Shown one piece after another: positions 19,113 to 27,868 of a stretch of DNA of 64,000 bases. Position 1 is the stretch's first letter. Every line of letters begins with the position of its first letter. The stretch lies in NCBI RefSeq assembly GCF_011516925.1, contig NZ_WOTG01000006.1:62001-126000 (forward strand). The letters are read 5' to 3'. Both the position numbers and the translations under genes were made by a program. The notes under the pieces are model-generated. The model was given only the letters and a program-made list of their open reading frames with translations, ran no database searches and was not told where the DNA came from. Source of the DNA: Acetobacter fabarum. Lineage in GTDB: Bacteria > Pseudomonadota > Alphaproteobacteria > Acetobacterales > Acetobacteraceae.

Positions 19113-19142
19113 AACAGGCAGGGATAGCTATCCCTGCCTGTT
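19113..19142. terminator. Perfect 30-bp palindrome, bidirectional terminator
   Basis: A 15-bp arm beginning AACAGGCAGGG and its exact complement meet at a central AGCT. It lies between convergent genes ending at 19091 (+) and 19220 (-). A run of A on the plus strand just before it gives a U tract for minus-strand transcripts, and TT follows on the plus strand. Confidence 0.8.
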
Positions 19143-19219
19143 CCTACGTCCGGTTTAGTCACCCGTAGCTGTAGATAGCACTCCGGCCACACCAATATGG
19201 GAGTAACCGGGTGGCGGTA

Positions 19220-20503
19220 TCAGGGTTCCAGATTCTGTACGTAATCCTTGGCGCGGTAGTATGCCCCCACAACGGGCAGAAAGTGTGACGCCAGACCATA
19301 AAACGGAATCTTCGGCCAGGACCGCCCTGCCAGAGGATTGGTGCTGGGCATGCCACTCATGGCCTCAGCCATCCGCTGGCCCATGTAAACAGACATCTGT
19401 GTACCATGTCCGCTATACCCCATGGTGTAATATACACCATTCCACTGGCCCGCACGGGGCAGACGATCAACGGTCATATCCACATCCCCGCCCCAACAGT
19501 AGTCTATTTTAACGTCTGGCAAGGCAGGAAGCGTGCGCCGCATGGCGGCAAGCAGCATATGCCCGCTGGCAATATCCGTTGTGGTCCGTGAACGCGAGAA
19601 ACTGGCCCGGCCGCCAAAAATAAGCCGGTTATCCGCTGTTGCCCTAAAGTAGTTATGGATGTTCTGCATGGTCACAACATTGCGGCCACCGGGCATGACC
19701 TGCTCAAGGGTTGTGGCATCCATGGGCTCGGTCGCAACAATAAAGCTCCCCACCGGCATAATGCGCTGGCGGAACCAGGATGGACCATGCCTGCTGGTGC
19801 CAGTTGCCATAAGCACGTTTTTTGCAAAAATCCGGCCATGCGGGGTTGAGACCTCAAATCCACCCTTACCAGATTTAATGCCGGTCATGGGTGTGTTTTC
19901 AAAAATCAGTCCGCCCGCCTTCATAACAGACTGGGCCAGCCCTACACCAAAACGGCCCATATGCATGCGCGCACTCCGGGGGTAGATCAGCCCGCTGTTA
20001 AACAGATCTGATGCCAGTTCACTCCGGATCTGCTGCCCATCTATAAACTTTACGTCCGGGTCAGCTTCTTTCTGGAGTTTTTCGTAATCAGACAACAGAG
20101 CAGCCCGATGGGCCTGCAAGTTGCCAACCTTGAGTTTGCCGCAGCGCTCAAAATCGCAGTCAATCGCGTTATCCCGCACAACGGCCTCAACCGTATCAAC
20201 CGCCGCGTTGAAGACCTTGTAAAGAGATGTTGCTTTATCCACCCCCATATTTTTGCATGCGAGGGAAAAACTGCCCGCAAGGCCATTGTTCACATGGCCA
20301 CCATTCCTGCCCGATGCCTCGCCTACCACGCGCTCTCGCTCAAGCAGAACAACAGATGCACCCAGCTGGCGTAACCGCAGGGCAGCGGAAAGGCCGCTAA
20401 ATCCCCCCCCCACCACCACAGCATCCACTGAACCGGGCAGAGCGGCAATGGGACTGGCTGTGAATGATGGGGCTGTTTCCAGCCAATAAGAGGTTAACTT
20501 CAT
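19220..20503 (-). CDS. FAD-dependent amine oxidase-like protein (gamma-glutamylputrescine oxidase family)
   Basis: The 427-residue flavoprotein belongs to the DAO superfamily. The FAD site VVVGGGFSGLSAALRLRQLG is followed by LLERERVVGEASGRNGGHVNNG, the pattern of PuuB-type oxidases. The C-terminus holds YTMGYSGHGTQM, the second flavin contact. PuuB-like enzymes oxidise gamma-glutamylated putrescine or similar amines to an aldehyde, releasing ammonia and H2O2. It is the last gene in a minus-strand run after a TonB receptor, a HAD protein and an MFS carrier, which suggests oxidation of the compound those import. The class is firm; the substrate is inference. Confidence 0.82.
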   Translation of the reverse strand: MKLTSYWLETAPSFTASPIAALPGSVDAVVVGGGFSGLSAALRLRQLGASVVLLERERVVGEASGRNGGHVNNGLAGSFSLACKNMGVDKATSLYKVFNAAVDTVEAVVRDNAIDCDFERCGKLKVGNLQAHRAALLSDYEKLQKEADPDVKFIDGQQIRSELASDLFNSGLIYPRSARMHMGRFGVGLAQSVMKAGGLIFENTPMTGIKSGKGGFEVSTPHGRIFAKNVLMATGTSRHGPSWFRQRIMPVGSFIVATEPMDATTLEQVMPGGRNVVTMQNIHNYFRATADNRLIFGGRASFSRSRTTTDIASGHMLLAAMRRTLPALPDVKIDYCWGGDVDMTVDRLPRAGQWNGVYYTMGYSGHGTQMSVYMGQRMAEAMSGMPSTNPLAGRSWPKIPFYGLASHFLPVVGAYYRAKDYVQNLEP

Positions 20504-20524
20504 AACGCGTTCCTCATAATCGTA

Positions 20525-21853
20525 TCAGGAAAGGGTAATATGACTAGCCTGAGAAAGACTAAGCCCTGCTGTTTCTGGTGCCCAACGCCAGGATATAAGT
20601 GCCCCAAGGGCAAGAAGAGCAAAAGCGCCAAAAAGAGTTGCCTGCACGCCAAAATGGGCCACTCCAACAGGGAGCAGAAAAGTACCCAAAGCAGCCCCCA
20701 GCCGACTGGCAGAGGAGGCAAAACCAACCGCAGTGCCGCGTATTTCTGTGGGGAACAGTTCATTGGGATAAACGAACTGAAGGCCACTCCCCGCAGCTTC
20801 CACGGCTGAATACACAATAAACGCGACGAGAACCGCCCACCCGGCCTGCCCTGGCCAGACAACAATAAAGAGCAGGGAGAGTGCCGCCAGCACAAAAGAC
20901 CAGATCAGGAGTGTTCTACGCCCGATCTTGTTAATCAACCCGAATGTGACCGGCAGAATACCCAGGAATGTAAAGCATGTGACCACACAGGCCGCCAGAA
21001 CAGGGTTGGTCAGGTGCATTTGCGCCAGAATTTGCGCCTGCAGGGTATGGATGGAAAATGCAGGAGCACTTTGCAGTATCCAGAACGCACTCACAAAAAG
21101 CAGTAACCCCCGGTAACGTGGGCTGCACAGCAGGGCCATAACCTGCCGTATTCCCCCTGCCGCAACCGTAGTGGAAGGTGCTTCAAACGCAACATCCATT
21201 TTCAGGAATGTTTTAACAATATGCCGAGCCTCCGCCGCCCGCCCAACACTGAGCAGCCACAGAGGAGATTCCGGCATACCCGCACGGCATAGCAGCAAAA
21301 AGAGTGACGGTACAAAGCTGGAACCCAGAATAAGCTGCCAATTACCGGGAAAAAACGAAAGCAGCGCATACCCGATAATAAAACTGCACACATACCCCAA
21401 CCACCAGAAGGTGATGAGCCCGCTCAGTGCCGGTCCACGCCAGCGCCGGGGCATGAACTCGGTCACGTAAGCTGTCGCAATCGGGTAGTCCGCGCCAATG
21501 GCAATGCCGATAAGAAAACGCCAGACCAGCAGCCCCGTAAAGCTGGCACAAAAAAACTGGGCGGCGGAAAAGACCGTGAACATAAGAATGTTCACGGTAT
21601 AGAGGATCTTGCGCCCGAACCGGTCGGAGGTGACCCCTCCAGCCAGCCCTCCCACAAAAACACCGGCCAGAGAGGCAGCGCCCACAAGCCCCGTAGCGTT
21701 GGCTCCCAGATGGAAGCTGGAAACCAGCAACGGCAGCACAACGCCAATAATGCCCAGAATATAGCCATCGCAAAAAGGCCCGCCACCAGCAATAAGCGCT
21801 AGACGTAAATGAAAGGCCGATGCTGGTATGTCATCAAGGGTCCGGACTTCCAT
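20525..21853 (-). CDS. MFS transporter, sugar/aromatic-acid:H+ symporter-like, 12 TM
   Basis: The 442-residue inner-membrane carrier has twelve predicted hydrophobic segments. It has the MFS loop 2-3 motif GGVTSDRFGRKI and the helix 10-11 segment NELFPTEIRGTAVGFASSASR found in sugar porter and aromatic-acid symporter branches. It lies between a HAD gene and a PuuB-like oxidase gene, with gaps of 13 and 21 bases, so all should be cotranscribed. It likely moves the periplasmic substrate delivered by the TonB receptor into the cytosol. Substrate unknown. Confidence 0.85.
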   Translation of the reverse strand: MEVRTLDDIPASAFHLRLALIAGGGPFCDGYILGIIGVVLPLLVSSFHLGANATGLVGAASLAGVFVGGLAGGVTSDRFGRKILYTVNILMFTVFSAAQFFCASFTGLLVWRFLIGIAIGADYPIATAYVTEFMPRRWRGPALSGLITFWWLGYVCSFIIGYALLSFFPGNWQLILGSSFVPSLFLLLCRAGMPESPLWLLSVGRAAEARHIVKTFLKMDVAFEAPSTTVAAGGIRQVMALLCSPRYRGLLLFVSAFWILQSAPAFSIHTLQAQILAQMHLTNPVLAACVVTCFTFLGILPVTFGLINKIGRRTLLIWSFVLAALSLLFIVVWPGQAGWAVLVAFIVYSAVEAAGSGLQFVYPNELFPTEIRGTAVGFASSASRLGAALGTFLLPVGVAHFGVQATLFGAFALLALGALISWRWAPETAGLSLSQASHITLS

Positions 21854-21866
21854 GCCTTGTATCCTC

Positions 21867-22577
21867 TCAGGAGTATAACATCTGCAGGCCGCCCTGGTCT
21901 GCCAGGTCTGCGAGTTCCTTCAAGGTGGAAAAATGGTAGTCTGGTTTTGTCAGGGTTTCGACCGCAATGGTGCCTCCAAACCCGCCAATGGCTTTACGCC
22001 GCTCGATCCAGCATACCGTGTAGCCCAGTTTGCGGGCTATTCCGATGTCATGGTACTGGCTTTGCGCAACATGCAGAATATCTCCTTGCAAAATGCCATC
22101 CCGGCTCAGGCGACCCCGGGCAAAACCAAAAAAAGCGGTATCTGGCTTTTCGCACAGCGCATCATCCACCGTAATGGAATCATGGAATGGCATGCCGAGT
22201 GTTTTTTCCATACCGGAAAAAGCCCAACGCTGCGTGTTGGTCATGGCCACGAGCTTGAAGTGCCTGCCAAGGCGCTGCATGGCTTCCACGCTATCTGCAA
22301 ACGCGGGCCAGTCTTTGGCGGCGTAAACAAATGCGTCGGCATAGGCTTCTGTTTCAGGCAGGCCAAACTGCGCAGCAAGTTGCAGGTAAATGGGCTTTAA
22401 GTCCTGCGGAAAAGGCAGGGTCTGCCCGCGTGCGCGCATACCTCTGTAAGCACTCAGGAATGCCTCACGCTCAATGGCAACCCCACACAACTTCTGCAGC
22501 GCATCCATCATGCCGCTTTCAAAGTCGATCAGGGTACCGACAACATCAAAGGTTAATGCTTTGGGAAAACGGGCCAC
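21867..22577 (-). CDS. HAD-superfamily hydrolase (haloacid dehalogenase-like)
   Basis: The 236-residue protein starts with TFDVVGTLIDFESG, carrying the HAD nucleophile Asp but with Val where dehalogenases usually have Tyr. The motif II region is VAMTNTQRW, and CEKPDTAFFGFARG supplies the motif III lysine. The motif IV region reads HVAQSQYHDIGIARKLG, with acidic residues. It is between the TonB receptor and MFS genes on the same strand. The missing Tyr makes true 2-haloacid dehalogenase activity less certain; a phosphatase role is possible. Confidence 0.78.
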   Translation of the reverse strand: MARFPKALTFDVVGTLIDFESGMMDALQKLCGVAIEREAFLSAYRGMRARGQTLPFPQDLKPIYLQLAAQFGLPETEAYADAFVYAAKDWPAFADSVEAMQRLGRHFKLVAMTNTQRWAFSGMEKTLGMPFHDSITVDDALCEKPDTAFFGFARGRLSRDGILQGDILHVAQSQYHDIGIARKLGYTVCWIERRKAIGGFGGTIAVETLTKPDYHFSTLKELADLADQGGLQMLYS

Positions 22578-22601
22578 GTCACAATCTCCGTTACTTAGTG
22601 C

Positions 22602-25136
22602 TTAAAAACCTGTTGAGAAGGAAAGAACACCGGCAAAACCACCGCCGACATAATACTGCGGAGCACTCCCCGCGACCGTATGGCCATTCACCACCATGCT
22701 CCGGGCATTGGTTTTGATGCTGCTTGTGCCAGACAGATATCCGCTATTGCCAATATTGAGCAGGTTCAGCTGGATCTGAGGGTGCTTTGCGAGCCACATA
22801 TTCTTGAAGCGATAGCCAATGTTGGCATTAAACGTCTCGTAGCTCGGGATGGATTCATCGTTCATGAACGTTGAATACTGTTTGCCGATGTAGTTCATGT
22901 TGAACCCACCAAAAATGGATCCATCATCATAGTTCAGGCCAATTGCCGCCGTGAATTCGGGGGTATTGACAGCCCGCTTACCTTTGGTTGGCAGGGCAAC
23001 CGTTGTGTTGGAGCCATCGCTGGTACCCGCAGACAGGTTGCTGTCGATGGTTGCGTGTTCATACTGCCCCGAAACGTATGGGCTGAAGTGGTGCCACCGG
23101 CGCAGCCCGACTTCCAGCTGCACACCGCGCATGGTCTGCCCACCTGCATCAATCGATTCAGAAACAGGCAGCCCGCCCTGATAGGTGGTTGTGCTCAGTT
23201 GCCGGTGCGTAAAGTTATAATTGAACAGCGCGACAGATATGTTGGCAAAACCCGTGTGTCTGTAACCAATTTCCTCACCAATCGCAAACTCAGGATTAAT
23301 CTTGGTCGCATGCCGGGAGGAGAGTTTGCCACTGCTGATGCTGTAACGGTCCGCATAGGTCATGATCGAGGCAGGCATACGGAAGGAAGAGGTGCCGTTA
23401 ATATAGATCTGGTCATGTGGCGTAATTTTAAAGCTCGCCATGAACTGCGGCAGCGGCTCTGCAACACTCTGCCCGGTTGCGTAAGTTACCCCCGGCACGT
23501 TGTTGGTTTGCGAACGTGTGACCATGACTTCCTTGAACCCGGCCGTGAGTGTCAGCCGGTCATGGAATGCCTTGTACGTATCGTTAATGAACAGCGCGTT
23601 GGTTTGCTGGATGAGGTGAATGTCATATGTCCGCAGCACACTGCCATTGGCGGTCAGGATGGGGTTGTCGCCCCACATGCTTGGAACACTGCCATTTGCG
23701 TTAACAGCCTGATAGCTCTGCGGCTCGGACTGGTCAAAATAGGAATACCATGCACCGCCGGTAACCGTATTGTGCCCACGCGTCCAGGACAGGGCTGCGT
23801 TAATACCCGAATATGCCAGCGTGTAGGTATCAATAGAGTCCGCGACAATCGTGTTATTTGTACCCGGAACCTGGAGTGGCCCTGCCGGGTTGGGGCCCAG
23901 AAAGCTGTTGTTCCGATCAAGCGTGGTGCCGCCGTTATCATACCCCCACGAGTAGGTAAAATATGGCGTAACATCCAGCGCAAGCCCATGGTCGAACTTC
24001 ATGTTGATCGGCGCACCCAGAATGAACTTCTTCATCCTGTTTTCATAATACTTGTAGTAATTCCCGGGGGAGGAACCAAAAGGTGTATCGTTGTAGTTGA
24101 AATTGACACCCTGTGCATCCCACTGGGCCTTGGTGGGGGCACGCAGGTAATACTGCTGGGCATCGTTGTAGCTCATGACAAAGGCTGCGTGGTTATCGCG
24201 GCCCCAGTCTTTCACAAACTTCATATCAACATGGTAACGCTGGGTTCCACCCACACCGCGCCACTCGTCCGCCACACGGTGCGAGAAGGAGATAAAGCCA
24301 CGCACTCCTGTTTTGCCAATATCACCCGTTTCAACACGAATAAAATGACGACGCAGACTAAAAGAACCATAAGACGCATCAATCAACCCACCAAAATGGT
24401 GTGAAGGATCATGCATGGTTTCAGACAACTCCCCCCCAACCGCATTGTAGAGCGGGGAGCGCGTATCTGGCGAACCCTGTGTCAGTGTAAGGGACTGGAT
24501 GTTTTCGTTATCCGCTGCGGCAGATGTATAGGGCAGCAAATATACGGGAGCCGCCGCGGGAATGCCTTCAAACAGAAAGCCGATTTCCTGCTGGTTAAGG
24601 CCGCGCACGGTCAGGCCCTGCTGGTCATCATTCGTGCCAAGCGGGTCGTTGCCCGCATACACAACACCGGGAAGGCTGGCTACAAGGGCAGCCGGGTTGC
24701 TGGTCGGGCTCTGCTTGGCAATGTAGTCACGCGTCAGACCACTGCGGGATTTGGCAATGGTTTGCGGTGGCATCATACCCCCACCGGGTGTTCTGTTGGT
24801 AACACCATTAGACAGGGTAACATGGCCTGTTACACCCACTTCTTCCGTTTTTGCCGATTCAACCGCAGTTGTTTTACGCGCGGCTGGGTCTGCTCTGGAC
24901 ACATCGGAGTTTTTGCGCGGCGTTGCCTTGGCATGCCGTTTTGCTGCTGGTGTGGAGTGATCTGCCTCCGCCCACGCCGTTCCGATTCCGGAACAATATA
25001 GTCCGCCAAAACTGGCAAAAGAGGAGACCGAGAGCAGCAGTGCCAGAGAACGGGACATACCCCTCTGCGCTACAGTGCGCGGAAACCGCGCCAGCGTACA
25101 GTTCCGCGAAACAAAAGAAGTTTGAGTGTTTGCCAT
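22602..25136 (-). CDS. TonB-dependent outer-membrane receptor
   Basis: The protein has 844 residues from the chosen start. ATG at 25136 is preferred over one 18 bases upstream because GGAGGA lies seven to eight bases ahead. A long signal peptide has its hydrophobic core about 30 residues in (SLALLLSVSSFASFGG). The plug domain contains LVASLPGVVY and GLTVRGLNQQEIGFLFEGIP. The remainder is a beta barrel rich in alternating aromatic residues and ends in Phe, as needed for outer-membrane insertion. It imports a ligand using TonB energy. Operon neighbours (HAD, MFS, amine oxidase-like) suggest an organic nitrogen or carbon substrate rather than a siderophore, which is inference. No cobalamin riboswitch box was found upstream. 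Confidence 0.9.
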   Translation of the reverse strand: MANTQTSFVSRNCTLARFPRTVAQRGMSRSLALLLSVSSFASFGGLYCSGIGTAWAEADHSTPAAKRHAKATPRKNSDVSRADPAARKTTAVESAKTEEVGVTGHVTLSNGVTNRTPGGGMMPPQTIAKSRSGLTRDYIAKQSPTSNPAALVASLPGVVYAGNDPLGTNDDQQGLTVRGLNQQEIGFLFEGIPAAAPVYLLPYTSAAADNENIQSLTLTQGSPDTRSPLYNAVGGELSETMHDPSHHFGGLIDASYGSFSLRRHFIRVETGDIGKTGVRGFISFSHRVADEWRGVGGTQRYHVDMKFVKDWGRDNHAAFVMSYNDAQQYYLRAPTKAQWDAQGVNFNYNDTPFGSSPGNYYKYYENRMKKFILGAPINMKFDHGLALDVTPYFTYSWGYDNGGTTLDRNNSFLGPNPAGPLQVPGTNNTIVADSIDTYTLAYSGINAALSWTRGHNTVTGGAWYSYFDQSEPQSYQAVNANGSVPSMWGDNPILTANGSVLRTYDIHLIQQTNALFINDTYKAFHDRLTLTAGFKEVMVTRSQTNNVPGVTYATGQSVAEPLPQFMASFKITPHDQIYINGTSSFRMPASIMTYADRYSISSGKLSSRHATKINPEFAIGEEIGYRHTGFANISVALFNYNFTHRQLSTTTYQGGLPVSESIDAGGQTMRGVQLEVGLRRWHHFSPYVSGQYEHATIDSNLSAGTSDGSNTTVALPTKGKRAVNTPEFTAAIGLNYDDGSIFGGFNMNYIGKQYSTFMNDESIPSYETFNANIGYRFKNMWLAKHPQIQLNLLNIGNSGYLSGTSSIKTNARSMVVNGHTVAGSAPQYYVGGGFAGVLSFSTGF

Positions 25137-25501
25137 GCCTATCCTCCGGAACACCCAAAATAGGGCGGTAAAGCGTGAGACAGCGCCAGTTGTCCGAATG
25201 ATTATGTGCGGAGCGGTGCAGCGGAATACTCCGATTTCCTATGCTATACAGTACATCATATCGTTTTTATAACGGAATGAGTAAAATCCTCCCGAAGCCT
25301 GATATTCCCCGATTATGGCCAAAGCCCCCCTAATTGCCTGCATGGAATATGGCCTGCTGCGGGTGATATACCCTGTTCAAAAACACCCCAAACTTCCTTG
25401 GAATGGAGCATATAAAAAAAGGCTGCCATTTTGCATGGCAGCCCGTTTGATGTTTTTGCGGAACCCGGTTTTTATACCCCGCTCCCCAGACGTTCCTCGT
25501 T
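25137..25501. other. 365-base intergenic region: receptor promoter side plus cupin terminator
   Basis: The right half holds a strong minus-strand terminator (25414-25443). The left part must contain the TonB-receptor promoter. An AT-rich stretch around 25245-25275 includes CATATCGTTTTTATAACGG, an imperfect inverted repeat (CGTT...AACG) that could be an operator. No coding region or RNA gene is supported. Confidence 0.5.
25414..25443 (-). terminator. Rho-independent terminator of the cupin gene
   Basis: A nine-base perfect stem GGCTGCCAT/ATGGCAGCC with a five-base loop is followed on the minus strand by seven T. It lies about 60 bases after the cupin stop codon. Confidence 0.9.
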
Positions 25502-26191
25502 TTACGGTTCTGTGGGACGAAAAATAACATAGACCTTTTTCACCATCTCAAGACTTTCCCAAGAACAGCTTGCCCCCCGGCAGATCAGGAAGGCATCCCC
25601 GGCTTTAAAAGTCTGTTTTTCCCCCGCCTCGTTCACAAAGGATACGCAACCTTCAAGCAGGCACATGAACTCGTCATGCACATAAGGAACCTTTTTCCTG
25701 TAATAGGGAGTTGCCGACCATGTACCACCATAGAACTGCCCTTTGCACGACCGCCACGCAGGCGCACTCTGGCACTCCGGTGTTGGACCAGTCAGATACT
25801 CGGCTGGCGGCGGATTAGAAGGAGACATAACCGCGGCGGGGTCAATAACAACCACGCCGGGCTCGCCCTTTTCCGCTTCTGTTACCCCCATCGCAAACAG
25901 GCGGGTGCCGGGTGTGGCAGACCAGTCAAACGCTGTACCAGCGCTTACCTTGCTTCCCTGCCCTTCCGTCATGCCAGTACCGTTTATGGAAAACTGTCCA
26001 TCCAGCACAAACAGAAAAACATCTTCATTGCCAGCATCAACATGGCCCGTGCCTTGTGGTGCCACCAGTTCGAGCGAAACTGCCCCGTCAGCCACGGGTA
26101 ACGCGTAGCGGGCTGTTTTGTAATCTCCGGCGGTAAGCGGGCATGTTGCTGCCAGTGCCTTCAGGTCCAGAGCACGTTGCATGTCGAGCAT
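25502..26191 (-). CDS. Bicupin protein with two DUF861-like cupin domains
   Basis: The 229-residue protein contains two cupin barrels, about residues 30-110 and 150-225. The second carries VHDEFMCLLEGCVSFV and FKAGDAFLICRG, a typical DUF861/EutQ-like cupin. The first has GNEDVFLFVLDGQFSING and lacks a full His-rich metal site. Family members include ureidoglycine aminohydrolase-like and regulatory cupins, so function cannot be named. The gene is monocistronic with its own terminator. An ATG nine bases downstream is an alternative start. Confidence 0.75.
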   Translation of the reverse strand: MLDMQRALDLKALAATCPLTAGDYKTARYALPVADGAVSLELVAPQGTGHVDAGNEDVFLFVLDGQFSINGTGMTEGQGSKVSAGTAFDWSATPGTRLFAMGVTEAEKGEPGVVVIDPAAVMSPSNPPPAEYLTGPTPECQSAPAWRSCKGQFYGGTWSATPYYRKKVPYVHDEFMCLLEGCVSFVNEAGEKQTFKAGDAFLICRGASCSWESLEMVKKVYVIFRPTEP

Positions 26192-26506
26192 TTTTCTTAA
26201 ATCCTGCGTTGCATGGGTTCAAATGGGTCAGGCCGGGCAAAGCCTCATTCCCATGAGGATAACCCCATCCATTACGCAGAATATGGTGGTTTTAGTACCA
26301 AAAACGCCATTTCCATTTTATTACGGGTCCGCATCCAATAGATCACCCCTGTTCAACCTATGGAGTTTGAACTCCCACCTTGCGCAACATGCAGACCGGA
26401 GTGCCGGATGAACAGGGACGCGGCCTGCTCCTTATTTTGATTGCCCCGCCGCTTGCCTTAACTTTCATAAACGGTCAGTCTAAGGGCCAAGCGTGTTCCT
26501 TCCATT
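26192..26506. other. 315-base divergent intergenic region, no gene seen
   Basis: The region separates the cupin gene (-) from the lipoprotein gene (+) and must contain both promoters. I saw no convincing -35/-10 pair, repeat or RNA structure in it. Confidence 0.4.
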
Positions 26507-27868
26507 TTGATTTCGAGAATGTGTGTGCCCTCTTTTAAAGCTTCCTGCGCGGTCTCCGTCGCGTTCTGCCTTCTTGCGGGCTGCACACCACCTAATTTTA
26601 ACACCCCCGGCCCCTTACCGCAGGAAAGCGCCTACAACGCGCTATTCCCCCAATGGGCCGAACTCTGTGCCGTTTCACAAATCTCCAAAAAACCCGGTTA
26701 CGGGGCAGATATTGCCGGGGGACCGGGGGGGCATGCCGTCCTGTTCCTGCATGGGGCCTGTCTGGACCCTTCCTCCCCCTACCCTGTACTCAAAGCCTGC
26801 CCGCAGGGTGAGACCGGGGTGAGCATGAACGCCCATTTTGTAAATGCAAACTGGGTTGGCATACCCGGACGTGCGTTTTTTTATGATGGTATTCTCAAAC
26901 CCGGAGAAGGCCTGACGCGGGAAGCCTACCAGAACACGAAAATGGAAGCACAAAAGCGCGGCCTTTACAGTGCCATTACATTCCGGGACTGGGCGTTGGC
27001 AGACAGGCCAGCCAGCACCCCGGCAGAAGACTGGAAATACGAAGTTTCCATCGGCACGGATTACGCCGTAAGTTACGGGCGCGCCCGATACTGCGCCCGA
27101 TTGCCGGTCAGTTCGACCCAGATGGTCCATATTGTGGACTTTCTAAACAGCCGCAACGCACTGTACCGCTACGGTCCCAAGACATTTGAAACCAATGTCA
27201 TGCAGGATAACTGCAACCATCTTATCCATAATGCACTCGCGGCAACGGACTTCTGGCATGAACTGCCTGTTCATCAGTTCATTCTTCAGGCGGCGCTGAC
27301 CTTCCCTGTTCCCAAAAACGAGGTGGTCAACCTGCTGGACCGGGCAGACCGCCACAAACCGGGTGACCTCCACGCCCTGTTCCATGACCCGCAAACCCGC
27401 CAGACCCTGTTGCGTGATGGTTGGCTACCGGGGGAGCCGGGGGTTATTCTGGACTCTAACCCCGTACAGACCCCCAATACGGTCTATAACACCAACCTGT
27501 CCCTTATTTTTTATGATGACCCGCTGCTTGGCCACTACAACCGGGCATTCAGCCGTTATCTGGCTCAACCGCGTTACCATGACCTGCATGCCAACCTGCT
27601 CTGGTATCAAGCACTTTACGCACAAATCGCGGCGGAACGCCGGCCTTTAGCTGAGTGGCTGAAAAAAGAGCCTGCGGGTTTTGCTGCGTTTTATAATGCC
27701 TATTACATATGGCTCGGCAACCAGCAGGCTCTTGTAGCAAAAGGGCTTAGTTTGCTGCCCGCTTCTTCGCCCATTTCCAGCGCATGGCCGCCAGCACGGA
27801 GCGAAACGCCAGCAGCGGTGCCTGCACCCGCCAGCGCCCCACAAAGTCCCCTGCCAGTAGCGAAATAA
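26507..27868 (+). CDS. Putative lipoprotein with possible permuted papain-like (NlpC/P60 or LRAT-like) domain
   Basis: The 453-residue protein is not a family I can name. It starts at TTG (26507) or ATG (26519); neither has a strong ribosome-binding site. A lipobox LLAGC (22-26) after a hydrophobic stretch indicates a lipid-anchored periplasmic protein. Two motifs stand out: GGPGGHAVLFLHG (His76) and DNCNHLIHNAL (Cys236). His before an Asn-Cys pair is the order in permuted NlpC/P60, LRAT and Lnb/DUF4105-like thiol hydrolases, so an amidase or acyltransferase is possible (inference). The C-terminus is Pro/Ala-rich low complexity. The gene overlaps the convergent polyene-cluster flavoprotein gene by 122 bases. 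Confidence 0.7.
   Translation: MISRMCVPSFKASCAVSVAFCLLAGCTPPNFNTPGPLPQESAYNALFPQWAELCAVSQISKKPGYGADIAGGPGGHAVLFLHGACLDPSSPYPVLKACPQGETGVSMNAHFVNANWVGIPGRAFFYDGILKPGEGLTREAYQNTKMEAQKRGLYSAITFRDWALADRPASTPAEDWKYEVSIGTDYAVSYGRARYCARLPVSSTQMVHIVDFLNSRNALYRYGPKTFETNVMQDNCNHLIHNALAATDFWHELPVHQFILQAALTFPVPKNEVVNLLDRADRHKPGDLHALFHDPQTRQTLLRDGWLPGEPGVILDSNPVQTPNTVYNTNLSLIFYDDPLLGHYNRAFSRYLAQPRYHDLHANLLWYQALYAQIAAERRPLAEWLKKEPAGFAAFYNAYYIWLGNQQALVAKGLSLLPASSPISSAWPPARSETPAAVPAPASAPQSPLPVAK

Noticed and set aside
23055-24404. A 449-codon plus-strand open frame opposite the TonB receptor gene
   Set aside because: It is an antisense shadow of a well-supported receptor gene in high-GC DNA, with no ribosome-binding site and no recognisable domain.
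25137-25300. Cobalamin riboswitch in front of the TonB receptor
   Set aside because: No B12-box-like sequence (GCCACTG type) on the minus strand.
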